Assembly: GCF_003314995.1 (NCBI RefSeq)
Contig: NZ_QNRH01000001.1
Span: 862,214 to 926,213, forward strand
Reading direction: 5' to 3'
From: Pseudochrobactrum asaccharolyticum
GTDB lineage: Bacteria; Pseudomonadota; Alphaproteobacteria; Rhizobiales; Rhizobiaceae
DNA: 64,000 bases
This document shows, in pieces, positions 32,525 through 41,871 of this stretch; position 1 is the stretch's first letter; each line of letters begins with the position of its first letter. The notes under the pieces are model-generated. The model worked only from the letters and a program-made list of their open reading frames with translations. It did not search any database and was not told where the DNA came from. The translations under genes were made by a program, and so were the position numbers.

Positions 32525-33892
32525 CTATGCCTTTTGAGATTCGAATAGTGGGAAGCGGATTTCTACACGGGCTCCGCCTTCGGGACGGTTGCCTAGAACT
32601 ATCGTCCCGCCTTGGGCTTCTACAAGGTTTCTAACCACAGCAAGGCCAAGCCCGGCCCCACCGGTTTTGCGGGCACGCGAGGGCTTCGCGCGAACAAACG
32701 GTTCCAAAAGAAGATCGATTTCGCCTTCAGCAATGCCCGGACCATTGTCTTCGACCAGGATGACCGCTGTGTTGTCGCGCTCCTTTAGCGTAACATTTGC
32801 GATCTGCCCATGCTTCATGGCGTTGTCGACGAGGTTCGCGAGGATTCGCCTGACTGCGAGGCGATCGACTATAACGAGTATCTCTCGATATTGTGGCGGG
32901 GATTTCAGGGCCACATTCCAGCCCGATGCCTTCAGATCGGCGGTCTCCTGCTCGACAAGGGCGACGAGATCCAGAAGCTCTTCATCGAGTGCGCCGACGC
33001 CGGCCCGGGCGGTCAGCAGAGCGTTGTCGAGAAGGTCAACCATATCGGCGATATCGCGGATCGCCTTCTCCCGCTCTGTCGGATCGCAGATGTGGTCGAT
33101 TTTCAGCCGCAGACGCGTCGCAAAAGATCGCACGTCATGTTGAACGCCGCTGATGAGCGCGAACCGGCTGCTGATTATGGACTGAAGCCGGTTCTGCAGC
33201 CGCTCGAATGCCTTCACGAGAGCAACGGTTTCCGGCGTCCGGAAAGGGATTTTGGTCAACTGCACCGGCTCCACGGAGGGATCCATCCTGTCCACCGCGG
33301 CTGCAAGCTGGGTCAACGGTCGTATTTCCCGGTGAAGAAGAATGAAGGCAGCCAGCGCGAAAAGCGTTCCCACCAAGCCGGCACCCATGCCGGCCGGAAG
33401 ACCGAACAGTGTGACGATAAACGGCGTCTTTGTTTGCAGCCGCGCGATGGCGCCATCGTTCAGCCGCACCCGGAACTCGATGGGGTCTATCGCTCCTGCC
33501 AACAAACGCGGCCGCCTGGCACCGGATTCGGCAGCGCCAAGTCTACTGATCGAAACAAGCCTCTCTCCCAGCGCATCGCGGTAGCCGGCAAACTCCGGCA
33601 GATCTTCCATATGCTCGCGCGTGACCGGTTCCGGCGCCGTCACGCCGGGCGGATCGATCTCCACGGTCAGGACGGACGAACCGATCGCCGCAGCAAGTTT
33701 TCTGCGCGCTTGCGGTCCGGCCTCCGACAATACATCTGCCACCATGAGAATCTGGGTGGTGGGGGGATAGGTGGAGATGCGACTGAGGCCGTTCGACCAG
33801 TAGTAAAACGCCACGAGCGCGATCCAGGCGGTCAAAAGGAACGTTACGCCTACGCCGAGGATCCGAGCGGACAGCCCAAGACGGAACATCAT
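32525..33892 (-). CDS. Sensor histidine kinase of the cargo two-component system
   Basis: This kinase of about 455 residues starts MMFRLGLSARILG, with a first membrane helix (LGVGVTFLLTAWIALVAFYY). It has a periplasmic sensor of roughly 130 residues, a second helix (GLVGTLFALAAFILL) and HAMP. The DHp domain has the unusual H-box QHDVRSFATRLRLK and the ATPase has N, G1 and G2 boxes (LANLVDNAMKHG, VEDNGPGI, GGAGLGLAVV). It is of the EnvZ/OmpR class. Its ATG overlaps the response-regulator stop (ATGATG). Upstream in-frame codons lie within the regulator gene and are not used. Confidence 0.9.
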   Translation of the reverse strand: MMFRLGLSARILGVGVTFLLTAWIALVAFYYWSNGLSRISTYPPTTQILMVADVLSEAGPQARRKLAAAIGSSVLTVEIDPPGVTAPEPVTREHMEDLPEFAGYRDALGERLVSISRLGAAESGARRPRLLAGAIDPIEFRVRLNDGAIARLQTKTPFIVTLFGLPAGMGAGLVGTLFALAAFILLHREIRPLTQLAAAVDRMDPSVEPVQLTKIPFRTPETVALVKAFERLQNRLQSIISSRFALISGVQHDVRSFATRLRLKIDHICDPTEREKAIRDIADMVDLLDNALLTARAGVGALDEELLDLVALVEQETADLKASGWNVALKSPPQYREILVIVDRLAVRRILANLVDNAMKHGQIANVTLKERDNTAVILVEDNGPGIAEGEIDLLLEPFVRAKPSRARKTGGAGLGLAVVRNLVEAQGGTIVLGNRPEGGARVEIRFPLFESQKA

Positions 33893-34605
33893 AGTACCTG
33901 CCGCACCGGCACCGTCAGCAGATAGCCGCCGTTGCGGACCGTACTGATCAGGGTGTTGCCGGGGCTGAGACTCTCCAGTTTCTTGCGCAGCCGCGACACC
34001 AGGATGTCGACCGTCCGGTCGAGCGGATCGGCATTGCGGCCATGCGTCCAGTCGAGAATCTGATCGCGAGAGAGAACGCGGCGAGGGCGCAGCACGAAGC
34101 ACGTCAGAAGGTCGAATTCCGCGCTCGTCAGTGTTGCCGGTTCGCCGTCCTCGTCAGTCAATTGGCGAGCATCGAGATCGATGATGAAGCGATCGAAACC
34201 GTACCGCCGGCTCGCGGCCTGGAGAGGCTGGGACTGGCTGCGGCGAAGAAGGGCGCGCACGCGCGCAAGGAGTTCGCGCGGTCCGAACGGTTTCGAAACA
34301 TAGTCGTCGGCACCGACCTCCAGTCCCACCACCCGATCCATTTCGTCGTTCTTGGCGGTCAGCATCAGTATGGGAAAAGCGCCCTCGGAGCGCATGCGAC
34401 GACAGATCGAAAGCCCGTCCTCTCCCGGCAGCATCAGGTCGAGGATGATCAGATCCGGCCGAACCCTGCGCAGAACATCGTCCAGTTCCAGGCCGTTTTC
34501 GGCGGTTCGGACGTCGAAGCCTTCGCGTGACAGCAAGGCTGCGACGAGTCGCCTTATCTCCGGATCATCGTCCACGACGAGGATTGTGCGTACCAAGTCT
34601 TCCAT
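33889..34605 (-). CDS. OmpR-family response regulator of the cargo
   Basis: This 238-residue regulator has a receiver domain with acidic pocket DDD (12-14), phosphoacceptor Asp56 (LIILDLMLPGEDG), Thr83 and Lys105 (SKPFGPREL). The C-terminal winged helix has AEFDLLTCFVLRPRRVLSRD. It is transcribed away from the first secreted-protein gene at 34825, and is coupled by a 4-base overlap to its kinase. The divergent layout implies that it may control the secreted-protein and exporter genes. No binding repeats were clear to me between 34606 and 34824. Confidence 0.92.
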   Translation of the reverse strand: MEDLVRTILVVDDDPEIRRLVAALLSREGFDVRTAENGLELDDVLRRVRPDLIILDLMLPGEDGLSICRRMRSEGAFPILMLTAKNDEMDRVVGLEVGADDYVSKPFGPRELLARVRALLRRSQSQPLQAASRRYGFDRFIIDLDARQLTDEDGEPATLTSAEFDLLTCFVLRPRRVLSRDQILDWTHGRNADPLDRTVDILVSRLRKKLESLSPGNTLISTVRNGGYLLTVPVRQVL

Positions 34606-34824
34606 GGCCGGAAAATGAACCGAAACCAGAGTGCGATCAAGAATGCGGAGGCCGCTGCTACAATTCTCTACACGTCAGCAACAAAACCGAACATCTCGAC
34701 ACAGGCTGTTTATCGGCGTGATACCGAAAGCGTCGAATCTTGTCCGTATGTCGAATGCACCCGGCTTTCGGCATTCCTGCAAAGTCTCATTCCTGCAAAG
34801 TCTGATGACAGAGAGGACAAGATC

Positions 34825-35130
34825 ATGATGAAGACCATCACCGCCGCGGTTCTGGCCGGCACATTTGCATTGACGGCAGCCGCTGACGCAAATGCGTGGA
34901 GCCGCGATCGTTCGGTGAGCGGCGCCAACGGCACAGCCTCGATGCACGCAAGCGGCGGCTGCTCGGGCGGCTCCTGCTCGCGCGATGTGACCCGAAGCGG
35001 TCCGGACGGCCAGACCTATTCCCGGTCACGAACGGTAACCTGCCAGGAGGGTGGCTCCTGCAGCGGATCGGCGGCCACGACAGGCCCGAACGGCAATACC
35101 GTCACCCGTCAGGGGAGCGTCAACTGGTAG
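34825..35130 (+). CDS. Small secreted Cys/Gly/Ser-rich repeat protein
   Basis: This 101-residue protein has a signal peptide (MMKTITAAVLAGTFALTAAADANA). The mature part has two similar units built as GGSCS-x5-GPDG or GPNG followed by T-x-R, ending RQGSVNW. Cysteines occur as pairs (CSGGSC, CQEGGSC). I do not recognise a family. The GPxG units and a final Trp are shared with the SH3 protein at 42171. GAGAGGACAAGATC precedes the ATG. It is divergent from the response regulator, suggesting it is a target of that system. Confidence 0.75.
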   Translation: MMKTITAAVLAGTFALTAAADANAWSRDRSVSGANGTASMHASGGCSGGSCSRDVTRSGPDGQTYSRSRTVTCQEGGSCSGSAATTGPNGNTVTRQGSVNW

Positions 35131-35159
35131 TCGACCATAGCCAGTCCGCACCGTGACGA

Positions 35160-35203
35160 GCCGGCGGCACGCCGAACCCCAGGAAGCCGCCGGCTTGCAA
35201 TTT
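35160..35203 (+). terminator. Probable terminator after the 34825 gene
   Basis: GCCGGCGGC (35160-35168) and GCCGCCGGC (35186-35194) pair perfectly around a 17-base loop, then TTGCAATTT follows. The T tract is weak but the stem is strong. Confidence 0.6.
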
Positions 35204-35223
35204 CATGATCATCTCGCGCGATA

Positions 35224-35754
35224 TCGAGGCTCGGCCATGCAGTCCTTCGTCCCTTTGTATTGCCGCTGGCCTTTCTTGGCTTTCATCCGTTCGCCATCGT
35301 CGCGACGCTCGCGGCAAACCTTGCCTATCAGTTCTTCCTTCATACCGAGCTCTCACCCGGCTTCGGCTCGTTCGAATGGATATTCAACACGCCTTCCCAT
35401 CATCGGGTGCACCATGCTTCGGACGCCGAGTACCTCGACAGGAACTTCGGCGGCATACTGATCGTCTTCGACCGGCTGTTCGGCACCTTTGCCGAAGCGC
35501 CGGACGGCAAGCCGCTGACCTACGGTCTGCGTGGCGGCTCGGCATCGCATCATCCGCTGCGCATCGCGTTTTCCGAATGGAGCGCAATGATACGAGATGT
35601 GCGCGCAGCTTCCACGCTCAAGCAAAAAATCGCCGTTCTCTTCGGCCCCGTCACGCGCAAAAAGGCGTCGGCAGCCAAACCTAAATCGCCCACAACCGGG
35701 CGAGCGAAGGCTGATGCTCCCCAACAGACAGATCAATGGAAGGAAATATTATGA
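35224..35754 (+). pseudogene. Sterol desaturase / fatty acid hydroxylase family, 5'-truncated
   Basis: The frame from about 35224 to a stop at 35752-35754 encodes only the C-terminal half of this di-iron enzyme family. LPLAFLGFHPFAIV, FNTPSHHRVHHASD with the HxxHH motif, and NFGGILIVFDRLFGTF are clear. The first histidine clusters and N-terminal helices are missing, and no ATG with a ribosome site precedes the remnant (only a TTG at 35260). The family hydroxylates or desaturates lipids in the membrane. It looks decayed, although a short functional form cannot be excluded. The Lys/Ala-rich tail is variable. Confidence 0.72.
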
Positions 35755-36029
35755 GTGCCATCAATCGCCTGACCCCGACCCGTTGGCTGAGCATTGCGCT
35801 GCTCGCCGCTGCTTGCGCAGCGCCCGCAGCCGCTATGGCTCAAAGCCAGATGACCCCCGAAATGCAGGCGCTGGCGAGGAAAGTCGTCCAGGCTTGCAAG
35901 GCTGATCTCAAGCAGTATTGCCAGGGCATTCAGCCGGGTGGCGGCCGGATTGCCGCTTGCCTTCAGGCAAATCGGGCGAACCTCACGCCGAGCTGCCAGG
36001 CCGCGCTCGCTGAGGCTCTTCCGAAGTGA
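35751..36029 (+). CDS. Small secreted protein with cysteine-rich GLG1-type repeat
   Basis: This 92-residue protein has a signal peptide (WLSIALLAAACAAPAAAMA|QS) and one Cys-rich repeat of the type in Golgi protein 1: C-x3-D-x4-C, GIQPGGGRIAACLQAN, then SCQAAL. Four Cys in the repeat can form two disulfides in the periplasm. Bacterial members are common but their role is unknown. The start at 35751 is chosen because AAGGAAATATT precedes it; another ATG is at 35736. It is followed six bases later by the adaptor gene, so it probably belongs to the exporter operon. Confidence 0.85.
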   Translation: MSAINRLTPTRWLSIALLAAACAAPAAAMAQSQMTPEMQALARKVVQACKADLKQYCQGIQPGGGRIAACLQANRANLTPSCQAALAEALPK

Positions 36030-36035
36030 CGGCTC

Positions 36036-37334
36036 ATGGATCAGACGGTTGAAGATGCGCGCGCTCGGCAGAAGCGAACGGCCAAGGACAAGGACGCCGG
36101 CAGAAATGCCGGCGCCCCGCCGGACGGTTTCGCTTCCAATGATGCCAAGGTCATCGGTTCCCGGCCGCCCTCGCGCCCCGGCGGGCGGTTCAGACGTGTT
36201 AGCGCCGTCACCATGGCGCTCGCGGTCCTTTGCGTCGTATGGCTGGGCAACCGCTATCTGGTCTCGCACGCCGTCGACCAATTCACCGTGAAACCTGTCG
36301 ACCTGACTATCGAATTGACCGGCCCCGGCACGCTGGACGCGACGCGCATAAGCGCGGTCAGCTCCCGACTGCAGGGGGTGATCGCGACGATGCGGGTCGA
36401 TCGCAACGACCAGGTCAGCCAGGGGGATGTCATTGCCGAGATCGTCACCGACGATCTGAAGAGTGAGCTTGGCGCATCGCTGGCCTCGGTCGACGCCGCC
36501 CGCAAGGCCGTCGATCTGGCCAACGCCGACCGTGAGCACGCCGAAGCGGTACTCGCCAATGCCCAGCAGAATTTCGATCGCAAGAAAAGGCTACTCGAAA
36601 AAACCATCGCAAGCCAGGAATCCTATGATACCGCGGTGGCCACGCTCCGGCAGGCCGAAGCCGATCTCAAGCGGTCACGGGCGGCGATAGAGCAGGCCAA
36701 GGCTCAGGAAACCTCGGCCGCCGCGACTGCGGAGGCCCAGGGGGTTAAACTCGCTGAAGGAACCATTCGCGCACCCTTCGACGGCGTTGTCGTCTCACGC
36801 GATCACTATGTCGGCGACACGATCACACCCGGCGCCGAGATTGTCCGGCTCGTTGATCCGGCTTCGGTCATCCTGTCGGCGCGCTTCGACGAGAGCGCGA
36901 TTTACCGCCTTTCGCCAGACCAAAAGGCCGTCATCCGGTTCAACGGCGCCGGCAAGGGACATTCGGTGACGGCGACCGTGCTGCGCGTCAGCCGGCAAGT
37001 CGACACCGAAACGCGCGAATTTTCCGTCGATATGCACCCTGGAACACTGCCGCCAAACTGGGCCTTGGGTCAGCGTGCGATGACGACGATCGAAGTCGGC
37101 ACCAGGAAAGGTGTCCTTGCCGTGCCGGTCGGCGCGATCGAAAGGCGACAGGGAAAATCGGGCGTCTGGATCATCGAGAGCGGTCGGGCCTACTGGATCG
37201 TGGTGACGCTCGGAGACACCGGCGGGCCGTTCGTGGAGGTCGTGCATGGACTTCAACCGGACGATGTCATTCTGAGCGAGCCGCGCGATGCCTATTACGG
37301 CATGAAGATAGCCGAAGGTGGAACAAGGCGATGA
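36036..37334 (+). CDS. HlyD-family periplasmic adaptor of an ABC exporter
   Basis: This 432-residue protein has a basic cytoplasmic N-terminus, one membrane helix (RVSAVTMALAVLCVVWLG) and a beta-barrel/lipoyl section (VSSRLQGVIATMRVDRNDQVSQGDVIAEI). A long alpha-hairpin full of Ala, Glu and Lys follows (to about residue 235), then GTIRAPFDGVVVSRDHYVGD and a C-terminal domain. It is the membrane-fusion partner of the FtsX-like permease and ATPase that follow, in the DevB/MacA style. It overlaps the permease start by 4 bases (GATGA). No outer-membrane channel gene is nearby. Confidence 0.9.
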   Translation: MDQTVEDARARQKRTAKDKDAGRNAGAPPDGFASNDAKVIGSRPPSRPGGRFRRVSAVTMALAVLCVVWLGNRYLVSHAVDQFTVKPVDLTIELTGPGTLDATRISAVSSRLQGVIATMRVDRNDQVSQGDVIAEIVTDDLKSELGASLASVDAARKAVDLANADREHAEAVLANAQQNFDRKKRLLEKTIASQESYDTAVATLRQAEADLKRSRAAIEQAKAQETSAAATAEAQGVKLAEGTIRAPFDGVVVSRDHYVGDTITPGAEIVRLVDPASVILSARFDESAIYRLSPDQKAVIRFNGAGKGHSVTATVLRVSRQVDTETREFSVDMHPGTLPPNWALGQRAMTTIEVGTRKGVLAVPVGAIERRQGKSGVWIIESGRAYWIVVTLGDTGGPFVEVVHGLQPDDVILSEPRDAYYGMKIAEGGTRR

Positions 37335-38494
37335 ATCTTGCCTTCAAGGACGTCAAATACAATTTCCTGCGCTTTCTGCTCACGACGGCAGGCGTCGGCT
37401 TCCTGATCATGGCCTCGACCGGAATGGTCGGTCTTTACCGGGGTATCGTCGGAGATGCGCTTCTCGTGGTGGATAAGATCGGCGCGGATCTCTGGGTGGT
37501 CCAAGGGGGCCGGGCCGGGCCCTTCTCCGAAAGCTCTGCCGTTTCAGCAAACATGGACCGGCGCGTCGAGGGTATCGCCGGCGTATCTGTGGTCCGGCGC
37601 TTTGTTCAGATCAGTCAGCAATTCAGCTTCGAAGGACGTGATTTGCGCGCCTCCATCACCGGCCTCGATTTTCCAAAGGATCGAGGAGAGTGGGTTGAGC
37701 TGCAGCGAGGACGGTATCTGACTGCCGGGCACTTCGAGGCGATCGCCGACGAAAGTATCGGGCTCTCGCTGGAGGACCGGGTGCGCCTGGGTCAGGATGA
37801 CTACCTGATCGTCGGTCTGACGCGCGGCATGGTCGACGCCAGCGGCGATGGACTGATGTTCGTTACCGTCAACGACGCGATGGCGATCGCAAAGCGGCGC
37901 ACCAGCGAAGAGGTCTTGCTGGCGCGCAACGCGGCGGGCAGGACGGGAGCTGCGGATGCCTCCGAAAGTTCCGTGCCGCAGGACAGCAAGATCGCCGCCG
38001 TTCTCGTCAGCCTCGACAAGGGGGCGAACGAGGATCGGGTCCGAGCCGATGTCCTTGCATGGGGCGATGCCAACATCCTGTCGCGTGCGGACCAGCGGGA
38101 CCTTTTGCTGAACCAGCGCCTCTGGCGCCTCAGACTGCAGATTCTGGCTTTTACCGGCGTCCTGCTGGTGGTGATGGCGATCGTCATCTCCCTCATCATC
38201 TATATGCTGACGATGGAAAAGCTTCATCAGATCGCCATGCTGAAGCTCATCGGTGCGCGAAACAGCGTCATCGTCGCGATGATCGCCCAGCAGTCCTTCC
38301 TGATCGGCGCTGGTGCGCTTGTTCTCGGATTGGCGATGTCGAAACTGGTTTTCCCGTTCTTTCCGCGAAGGGTTGTCATCGATCCATGGGATTTCGCGGG
38401 TCTTGCGCTCGCCGTAGGAGCCGTTTGCGCCTTTGCGAGCCTGCTCGGGATCTGGAGGGCGCTGAAAGTCAGGGCGCAGGAGGTGCTGTCGTGA
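37331..38494 (+). CDS. MacB/FtsX-type ABC exporter permease (DevC-like)
   Basis: This 387-residue protein has an N-terminal helix (FLLTTAGVGFLIMASTGMVG), a periplasmic MacB-type domain of about 220 residues and three C-terminal helices (LAFTGVLLVVMAIVISLIIYM, QSFLIGAGALVLGLAM, FAGLALAVGAVCAFASL). This four-helix topology is that of mechanotransmission ABC proteins such as DevC, MacB and FtsX. These pull substrates out of the membrane or periplasm rather than pumping from the cytosol. The stop overlaps the ATPase GTG (GTGA). Confidence 0.88.
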   Translation: MNLAFKDVKYNFLRFLLTTAGVGFLIMASTGMVGLYRGIVGDALLVVDKIGADLWVVQGGRAGPFSESSAVSANMDRRVEGIAGVSVVRRFVQISQQFSFEGRDLRASITGLDFPKDRGEWVELQRGRYLTAGHFEAIADESIGLSLEDRVRLGQDDYLIVGLTRGMVDASGDGLMFVTVNDAMAIAKRRTSEEVLLARNAAGRTGAADASESSVPQDSKIAAVLVSLDKGANEDRVRADVLAWGDANILSRADQRDLLLNQRLWRLRLQILAFTGVLLVVMAIVISLIIYMLTMEKLHQIAMLKLIGARNSVIVAMIAQQSFLIGAGALVLGLAMSKLVFPFFPRRVVIDPWDFAGLALAVGAVCAFASLLGIWRALKVRAQEVLS

Positions 38495-39210
38495 CGGCCG
38501 AGCCGATCCTGTCGGTGCGCGATGCCACCCGGCATTACCGCAGCGGCGACAGCATCGTCAAGGCGCTCGACGGGGTCTCGCTGGATATCAATGCCGGCGA
38601 GCTGGTTGCGATCCTCGGACCGAGCGGATCGGGAAAAAGCACGCTGCTTCTGATCGCCGGCCTGCTGGAGCCGCCAACCGAAGGCGAGGTGAGAATTCGC
38701 GGCGCCCTCGTTTCGAAGGCAGGAGAAGAGCTCGACAGGCTGCGCGACTTCCGACGACGTAATATCGGTTTCGTGTTTCAAAAGGCCAACCTCATTCCCT
38801 TCCTGACGGCTTCGGAAAATGTGGCGCTGGCAATGGAAATCGATGACGTGCCTGCCCGCGATGCCCGCCGCCACGCCGAGCGGCTGCTGGCAGGGCTCGG
38901 TCTCGGACATCGCATCGGCAATCGCCCATCGCGGCTTTCCGGCGGCGAACAGCAACGCGTGGCGATTGCCCGCGCTCTCGCCAACGATCCCACCCTCATC
39001 CTGGCGGACGAGCCGACCGCAGCGCTCGACGGTGTTCGCGGGCGTCAGGTGATCGAACTCTTCCGTCAGATTGCCGACACGAGGGGAGCCGGGATCGTGG
39101 TTGTGACACATGATCCCCGGTCGCTCGATCTCTTTGACCGGACGATCGAGCTGACCGATGGTCGCGTCGTCGGCGAACGAGCGGGGCCGGACCGCCTGCA
39201 GGTTCTCTGA
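38491..39210 (+). CDS. ABC exporter ATP-binding protein (DevA/MacB/LolD type)
   Basis: This 239-residue ATPase has Walker [11 protein letters not shown], signature [16 protein letters not shown] and Walker [14 protein letters not shown], with the switch His in VVVTHDPRS. It begins with a GTG overlapping the permease stop, so the adaptor, permease and ATPase form one coupled unit. The frame is open further upstream within the permease gene, but that part is not family-like. The gene ends about 90 bases before the IS21 insertion. Confidence 0.92.
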   Translation: MTAEPILSVRDATRHYRSGDSIVKALDGVSLDINAGELVAILGPSGSGKSTLLLIAGLLEPPTEGEVRIRGALVSKAGEELDRLRDFRRRNIGFVFQKANLIPFLTASENVALAMEIDDVPARDARRHAERLLAGLGLGHRIGNRPSRLSGGEQQRVAIARALANDPTLILADEPTAALDGVRGRQVIELFRQIADTRGAGIVVVTHDPRSLDLFDRTIELTDGRVVGERAGPDRLQVL

Positions 39211-39298
39211 GTCCGGCCATGCAACAAAAAGCTACAAATTTCTACGTCCGCGAGATGGGCGAGCGATGTTCGGGGCCTAGCCTCGCGGTTGGAAGGCT

Positions 39299-39306
39299 CC
39301 GCAGTC
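39299..39306. repeat. IS21 target-site duplication, left copy
   Basis: CCGCAGTC occurs directly before the left end of the IS21-family element and again directly after its right end (42138-42145). An 8-bp duplication fits recent transposition. Confidence 0.85.
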
Positions 39307-39523
39307 TGCGCGGCGACGATTACGGTGGCCGGTTTAGCGACAACTATGATGGCCGGTAGGATCGGTTGTCTGGCCCGATCGTAGGAAGGGGCGTAGCCCC
39401 GACCGGAGAGCGGGTCAGACAACCGATGGCGATCTTTTCCCCTTCCTTTTTCGGGGTATGGGTCAGGGCTGCGGCGAGCGGTGGTATCGGAACACTCATC
39501 AAGCATAAGGGCGATGAGGTGCG

Positions 39524-41029
39524 ATGCCGGGTTCCCACATTTCTGATCAACAGGTGTTTCTTTTCATGGTTGAACGTCGCAATCACACTCAGGCCGTCGC
39601 GGCCGCCAAGGCCGGTATCAGCGAGCGCAGCGCGCGCAGGATCGAGAAGGATCTTCGCTTACCCTCCCAGAAGAAGCGTAGGCGCCACTGGCGCACCCGT
39701 GCCGACCCTCTCGAACAGTTCTGGCCGCGCGTGGAAGAGTTGCTGCAGATCGAGGGCATTATCGCCGTCACCATCTTCGAGACGCTCCAGGACGAGTTTG
39801 GCGAAGAAGCCGTCCCCGACAAGGTAAGGCGCACCCTCGAACGCCGGATCGCCCGTTGGCGAGCCCTGAACGGAGCCGAGAAGGAGATTTTCTTCCCGCA
39901 ACACCATGAGATCGGCCGGCAGGGTCTTTCAGACTTCACCGTATGCGACGGTCTCCGGGTCACCATTGCCGGTGACCCCTTCGACCATCGTCTCTATCAT
40001 TTCCGTCTGGCCTGTAGTGGCTGGGAACACGCTGCGGTCGTGCTCGGAGGTGAGAGTTTCGCCGCTCTGTCTGAACATCTGCAGGATGCCCTGTGGAAGC
40101 TGGGCGGCGTGCCGGCGGAACACCGCAGCGATTCACTCTCGGCTGCCTACAAGAACCTCGACGTCGACGCCCAACGCGATTTCACCCGCAGCTACGAAGA
40201 CTTGTGCGCCCATTACGGCATGCTCGCCACCCGCAACAACCGCGGCGTAGCCCACGAGAATGGCTCGATCGAAGGTCCCCATGCTCACCTCAAGCGCCGG
40301 CTCGACCAGGCTTTGCGCCGCCGAGGCAGCCGCGATTTCATCAGCATCGAGGCCTGGCGTGAGTTCGTCGAGGCTGAGGTCGCCAAGCAGAACCGGCGCC
40401 GCGCGGCGCTCATCGATCAGGAGCGACGTGTGCTGCGATCATTACCCGCGCGCCGGACAACGGATTTCGCCATGCTCAGCGTCGATGTCACCCGCAATGG
40501 CACCGTCAGCATCGAGCGGGTCCTCTATTCGGTTCCCTCCAGACTCGTCGGCCAGCGTCTCCATGCTCATCTCTACGACGACCGCATCGAGCTCTTCCTC
40601 GGGCCGGACAGGGTGATGACCACGCCCAGGGTGCGGGTGAAGTTTCCGGCCCGCGCTCACCACATCGATTTCCGACATGTGGTCGCAAACCTGCGGCGTA
40701 AACCCGGCGCTTTGCGGCATCTGGTTTACCGTGACGCCCTGTTCCCCAACCACGCCTATCGGCGGGCATGGCAAGCTTTCGATGCCCAACTCGACGCACG
40801 GCAGGCCTGTCGCGACGCCGTCGCCCTGCTCGACATCGCCGCCAGGGGCAACTGCATCGATGCACTGGCCCGGCGGATCGACGCCGCACTCGATGCCGGC
40901 CAACTCCCCGATGTTACCGCGTTGAAGGACGAGTTCCTGCCGACCACCAGGACGCAACGCGATGTTACCATCCCGCCACCGGATTTGTGCGCCTACAACA
41001 GCCTGCTCGCCAGCGTGGAGGTTCACTGA
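39524..41029 (+). CDS. istA: IS21-family transposase IstA
   Basis: This 501-residue DDE transposase has a helix-turn-helix N-terminus (HTQAVAAAKAGISERSARRIEK). Its catalytic acids lie in DFTVCDGLRV, HRSDSLSAA and ENGSIEGPH. GAGGTGCG precedes the ATG. The stop overlaps istB (TGATG), the usual coupling in IS21. It appears intact. An upstream run of MPGSHISDQQVFLFMVERR may be the true N-terminus. Confidence 0.93.
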   Translation: MPGSHISDQQVFLFMVERRNHTQAVAAAKAGISERSARRIEKDLRLPSQKKRRRHWRTRADPLEQFWPRVEELLQIEGIIAVTIFETLQDEFGEEAVPDKVRRTLERRIARWRALNGAEKEIFFPQHHEIGRQGLSDFTVCDGLRVTIAGDPFDHRLYHFRLACSGWEHAAVVLGGESFAALSEHLQDALWKLGGVPAEHRSDSLSAAYKNLDVDAQRDFTRSYEDLCAHYGMLATRNNRGVAHENGSIEGPHAHLKRRLDQALRRRGSRDFISIEAWREFVEAEVAKQNRRRAALIDQERRVLRSLPARRTTDFAMLSVDVTRNGTVSIERVLYSVPSRLVGQRLHAHLYDDRIELFLGPDRVMTTPRVRVKFPARAHHIDFRHVVANLRRKPGALRHLVYRDALFPNHAYRRAWQAFDAQLDARQACRDAVALLDIAARGNCIDALARRIDAALDAGQLPDVTALKDEFLPTTRTQRDVTIPPPDLCAYNSLLASVEVH

Positions 41030-41871
41030 TGACCCGGACCAAAGATCAGGCCGCTGCCGTGCTGCCCACACTGCTCAAGGCGTTGCGCCTGCCAAGCATC
41101 AACCGCAACTGGAAACGGCTGACCGACACCGCCGATCGCGATGGCTGGCCCGCGGCCAACCTTCTCGCTTCGCTGCTTGAGATCGAGATGGCAGAACGCA
41201 CGTCCCGGCGCATCCAGCGTCATCGCGACCAGTCCGGCCTGCCGGCGGGCAAGACCTTCGCCACCTTCGACTTCGATGCCGCACCTGGCATCCGCAAGCC
41301 ACATCTGCTCTCGCTCGCAAGCGGCCAGGACTGGATCGCCAGTGGCGGCAACCTGCTCGTGTTCGGGCAGTCCGGCACTGGTAAGACGCACGCCGTCTCA
41401 GCCATCGGCCATGCCCTCATCGATGCCGGGTGCCGGGTCCTGTTCTGCTCCACCACCGATATGGTCCAGAAGCTCCAGGCCGCACGGCGCGATCTCAGCC
41501 TGCCATCCATGCTCGACAAGCTCGACAAATACGATCTCATCGTGCTCGATGACCTGTCCTACGTGCGAAAGGACCAGGTCGAGACCAGCGCCCTGTTCGA
41601 GCTCATCGCCCATCGCTACGAGCGTCACTCGATCGCCATCACCGCCAATCAGCCTTTTTCCGCTTGGGATAACGTTTTTCCAGACCCCGCGATGACGGTC
41701 GCCGCTATCGACCGCCTCGTACACCATTCCACCATCATCGAGATGAACGGCGAGAGCTACCGCAAACGTTCCGCCATCGCCCGCAGAGAACCCAGGCAGG
41801 ACATTGCCGAGCCGCAGGTCACGCCGAGCGACAATTACCCGCTCGACCACACCGACGACCGGCCATCGTAA
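41029..41871 (+). CDS. istB: IS21-family helper ATPase IstB
   Basis: This AAA+ ATPase of 280 residues has Walker A FGQSGTGKTHAVSAI and Walker B LIVLDDLSYV, with sensor residues in ITANQPFSAWD. It assists IstA in target choice. The start overlaps the istA stop. The C-terminus extends to the sub-terminal repeats of the IS. The frame is open further upstream within istA but is not coding there. Confidence 0.94.
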   Translation: MTRTKDQAAAVLPTLLKALRLPSINRNWKRLTDTADRDGWPAANLLASLLEIEMAERTSRRIQRHRDQSGLPAGKTFATFDFDAAPGIRKPHLLSLASGQDWIASGGNLLVFGQSGTGKTHAVSAIGHALIDAGCRVLFCSTTDMVQKLQAARRDLSLPSMLDKLDKYDLIVLDDLSYVRKDQVETSALFELIAHRYERHSIAITANQPFSAWDNVFPDPAMTVAAIDRLVHHSTIIEMNGESYRKRSAIARREPRQDIAEPQVTPSDNYPLDHTDDRPS

